A stretch of 7,262 bases of DNA. It comes from Bacteroidales bacterium (lineage in GTDB: Bacteria; Bacteroidota; Bacteroidia; Bacteroidales; P3). Shown here one piece after another: positions 6,135 through 7,262 of this stretch. Under the pieces are notes generated by a model, which was not told the origin of the DNA, did no database searches, and saw only the letters and a list, made by a program, of their open reading frames with translations. The stretch is taken from positions 1 to 7,262 of the forward strand of contig DUQY01000140.1 in the NCBI GenBank assembly GCA_012837565.1. Direction: 5' to 3'. Position numbers and translations under genes: made by a program. Numbering within the stretch: the stretch's first letter is position 1; every line of letters starts with the position of its first letter.

Positions 6135-6721
6135 AAATGAAAAGATTAGTTTTAATGTTGGTTCTTTCTCTTATGGCTATTCCAACAATAAACGCACAAA
6201 TACAAAAAAGAGATCAGACTTGCGATGTTCCTAATAGACAAGGAACAAAAAGGCATTCTATGGATAACTTCAAAAATAAAATGAAGGTTAACAAAATAGC
6301 TTACTTAACCGATAAGCTTGACCTAAGTGTTGAAGAGGCTCAAAAGTTTTGGCCAATATTCAATAATTATGAAGATGAAATGAATGCGGTAAGAGAAAAA
6401 ATGAGACCAAGAGATACTACCAAAGAAGGTTTTCCTATGCGTCCTGATTTTCTTAAGATGACAGAGAAAGAAGCTCAAGATATGATTAATCGACACCTAA
6501 AATCAAAAAGAGAAATCATTGATATTCAAGATAAATACTCAAAAGAATTTAAAAAAGCTATTCCAACGCAAAAAATTATGATGCTATTTATGTTGGAAAA
6601 AAGATATATGAGTGATGTAATTGGTAAGTCTTGGAAAAACCATAGAGGTGACTGCACCAATAATACAAATAAGACTGATAGAAATCCTGAAGGCAAGAGA
6701 GCAAAATCCCATAGAAGATAA
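6131..6721 (+). CDS. Spy/CpxP-like periplasmic sensor protein
   Basis: The 196-aa product has a signal peptide (residues 1-22, cleavage after NA before Gln23) and then a helical, very basic periplasmic chain. The segment IAYLTDKLDLSVEEAQKFWP at 56-75 resembles the LTxEQ helices of the Spy/CpxP/ZraP superfamily, whose members are antiparallel helical dimers acting as chaperones or metal/stress sensors. A second helical part spans about 110-165. The tail (166-196) is rich in Arg, Lys, Asn and His and contains Cys175; the other cysteine is Cys31. Six or more methionines lie between 84 and 160. In Bacteroidota such proteins often sit next to ECF sigma genes. The ATGA overlap with the anti-sigma candidate argues for matched dosage. 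A role as the signal-receiving partner, like CnrX for CnrY, is inference. Confidence 0.75.
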   Translation: MKMKRLVLMLVLSLMAIPTINAQIQKRDQTCDVPNRQGTKRHSMDNFKNKMKVNKIAYLTDKLDLSVEEAQKFWPIFNNYEDEMNAVREKMRPRDTTKEGFPMRPDFLKMTEKEAQDMINRHLKSKREIIDIQDKYSKEFKKAIPTQKIMMLFMLEKRYMSDVIGKSWKNHRGDCTNNTNKTDRNPEGKRAKSHRR

Positions 6722-6758
6722 AACCCACACAAATTAAGTTAAATTAAGTCCTTATATA

Positions 6759-6808
6759 AGAATCCTAACTCTTCGTTTCAAGAAATTAAAACGAAGAGTT
6801 AGGATTTT
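6759..6808 (+). terminator. Long hairpin 1 downstream of the sigma module (probable terminator)
   Basis: 6761-6778 (AATCCTAACTCTTCGTTT) pairs perfectly with 6789-6806 over 18 bp around a 10-base loop; one wobble and one A-T pair extend it to 6759/6808. It is followed by a T-rich but interrupted tract (TTTTCTTTCTTCG). It begins about 38 bp after the stop of the Spy-like gene and could end that operon. The right arm is also used by a competing hairpin (6780-6850). Confidence 0.6.
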
Positions 6809-6868
6809 CTTTCTTCGTTTCATTTTCCTAACTCTTCGTTTTAATTTCTTAAGTCTTTGTTTCACTTT
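6764..6868. repeat. 21-bp repeat array, five units, one inverted in phase
   Basis: Five consecutive 21-bp units (starts 6764, 6785, 6806, 6827, 6848) share the core TCTTCGTTTCA. It appears on the plus strand at 6770-6780 and 6812-6822 exactly, at 6833-6843 (TCTTCGTTTTA) and at 6854-6864 (TCTTTGTTTCA). The second unit (6785-6805) is the same repeat in reverse orientation and keeps the register. Units 1 and 4 also share CCTAACTCTTCGTTT. The related core AAAACAAAGA with the same period is found at 416-478. The period equals two turns of B-DNA. Confidence 0.75.
6780..6850 (+). terminator. Long hairpin 2, competing with hairpin 1
   Basis: 6780-6804 and 6826-6850 are perfect inverted copies over 25 bp with a 21-base loop. 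The left arm of this hairpin contains the right arm of hairpin 1, so both cannot form at once. A run of seven Ts at 6866-6872 lies 15 bases after the stem, too far for a standard terminator. It may be a transcript 3' end structure, or simply a by-product of an inverted repeat unit. Confidence 0.45.
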
Positions 6869-6881
6869 TTTTGCTCTTTCA

Positions 6882-6934
6882 GTCGTGCGGTATATGTTAT
6901 GCCGCAATTCTTTATTATTAGGATATGTTATCCG
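6882..6934 (+). repeat. Left terminal inverted repeat with two hairpins
   Basis: Hairpin A pairs 6886-6894 (TGCGGTATA) with 6898-6906 (TATGCCGCA) around the loop TGT, including one T-G wobble. Hairpin B pairs 6921-6925 (GGATA) with 6929-6933 (TATCC), again around TGT. GTCG precedes hairpin A directly. The minus-strand copy at 7173-7225 keeps both stems. Confidence 0.75.
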
Positions 6935-6939
6935 AAAGA

Positions 6940-7148
6940 TTATTCATTATATCTATAACCATTCTTTGATGATTCATTAATCCAATAATCATATTCCTTT
7001 AAATTGGTATCAGTACCTATTCCATGTAAATAACACATCCCTAACCAATATTGACTAACAGAGCTTGTTTGCCATCTTGATAAGACATAAACAAAATAAT
7101 AGCCATTGTAATGATAAAGGCTATGGAATAGAATAAAAGATTTTTCAT
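6940..7148 (-). pseudogene. Frameshifted small Sel1-repeat protein with membrane-anchor start
   Basis: On the minus strand an ATG at 7148-7146 opens a 35-codon frame whose start, MKNLLFYSIAFIITMAIILF, is a convincing membrane anchor or uncleaved signal sequence; it ends at a TAG at 7043-7041. In the -1 frame, open from 7176 to the TAA at 6942-6940 but without an early start codon, the sequence QYWLGMCYLHGIGTD and then YWINESSKNG matches a Sel1-like repeat (xYWLGxxYxxGxGxxxD...WxxxAAxxG). One shift of a single base somewhere between 7148 and 7044 would join the two into a protein of about 70 aa. No typical slippery heptamer is seen where the frames overlap, so decay is likelier than programmed frameshifting. 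The remnant fills the inside of the inverted-repeat element. Confidence 0.5.
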
Positions 7149-7172
7149 TTTCGTGGTTTTTTAATGAAATAA

Positions 7173-7225
7173 CGGATTAAAAATCCTTATAGTAATATAG
7201 TGCGGCATTATAAATACCGCACGAC
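7173..7225 (-). repeat. Right terminal inverted repeat with two hairpins
   Basis: Read on the minus strand, hairpin A pairs 7221-7213 (TGCGGTATT) with 7209-7201 (AATGCCGCA) around the loop TAT, with the same T-G wobble as the left copy. Hairpin B pairs 7186-7182 (GGATT) with 7178-7174 (AATCC) around TTT. The loop-closing pairs are T-A here and A-T in the left copy, so pairing is kept while the sequence differs. Confidence 0.75.
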
Positions 7226-7262
7226 GGATTCTTTAACACTAAATAACTCGCTATCTTTCATC

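Larger units (their letters stand above)
6882..7225. mobile_element. 344-bp element with hairpin-bearing terminal inverted repeats (MITE/REP-like)
   Basis: The element is bounded by 53-bp imperfect inverted repeats (6882-6934 and 7173-7225) with 41 of 53 positions identical and no gaps. The interior is almost filled by a broken minus-strand gene: stop at 6940-6942, five bases from one repeat, and ATG at 7148, 24 bases from the other. No transposase is encoded, so any movement would need a protein supplied elsewhere. No target-site duplication is visible next to the ends. The hairpin ends with a conserved G-T wobble and the GTCG just before each stem recall REP sequences mobilised by tyrosine transposases, but a MITE or another kind of non-autonomous cassette fits as well. 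No family name is claimed. Confidence 0.6.

Noticed and set aside
6526..6732. 68-codon minus-strand frame at the end of the Spy-like gene
   Set aside because: It is antisense to a gene with a good signal peptide and family match. Its hydrophobic look comes from the complement of the lysine-rich codons.
6731..6749. AAATTAAGT direct repeat (two copies, 10 bp apart)
   Set aside because: It is short, AT-rich and without context. Likely chance.
6764..6868. CRISPR array
   Set aside because: Units are 21 bp and contiguous with no unique spacers, and one unit is inverted. This is a tandem repeat, not repeat-spacer DNA.
7041..7080. Programmed -1 frameshift in the Sel1 gene
   Set aside because: The frames overlap in the right direction, but no X-XXY-YYZ slippery heptamer is seen. 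Loss by mutation is simpler.
6882..7225. Integron attC cassette
   Set aside because: There are no RYYYAAC/GTTRRRY core sites, and the hairpins occur at both ends in inverted orientation, unlike an attC site.
6870..7240. Target-site duplication flanking the 344-bp element
   Set aside because: TCTTT occurs on both sides but does not abut the element ends, so it is not evidence for a duplication.

Overview
The window looks like a chromosomal segment of an AT-rich Bacteroidota member, probably Bacteroidales or a near relative. Three start regions carry the Bacteroidota -7 promoter element TAnnTTTG. Ribosomal protein L33 is the cysteine-poor form and is followed by a tiny DUF4295 protein, then ftsY and rimO, an order I know from this phylum. 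Most starts lack a Shine-Dalgarno sequence and are preceded by A-rich DNA.

Layout. Bases 1-328 (minus) hold the first 109 codons of lpxC (lipid A synthesis), cut by the window edge. A 213-bp divergent spacer follows, with an AT-rich 21-bp-period repeat, a small palindrome and a promoter for an exported protein of unknown function (542-1102). Then come rpmG (L33), the DUF4295 gene (51 codons, with an unusually good Shine-Dalgarno) and a clear intrinsic terminator. The next plus-strand run is ftsY (SRP receptor), an outer-membrane beta-barrel protein and rimO (ribosomal protein S12 methylthiotransferase), spaced by 24 and 10 bp. After 115 bp come a small TPR protein, an ECF sigma factor, a single-pass membrane protein that is probably its anti-sigma factor, and a Spy/CpxP-like periplasmic protein whose ATG overlaps the previous stop codon. 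The last three form a sigma / membrane anti-sigma / periplasmic sensor module, similar in architecture to CnrH-CnrY-CnrX, and probably report envelope or metal stress.

The last 540 bp hold no intact gene but are highly structured. At 6759-6868 lies an array of five 21-bp units, one of them inverted in phase, which can form two mutually exclusive long hairpins. Fourteen bases further on, 6882-7225 is a 344-bp element bounded by 53-bp imperfect inverted repeats (41/53 identical). Each repeat contains two hairpins whose stems are conserved and whose loop-closing base pairs covary. Its interior is filled by a frameshifted minus-strand gene: a membrane-anchor start followed, in another frame, by a Sel1-like repeat. 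This element and the neighbouring array are the least conventional part of the window. They resemble a non-autonomous, hairpin-ended (REP/MITE-like) cassette, but its identity cannot be settled without a genome search.
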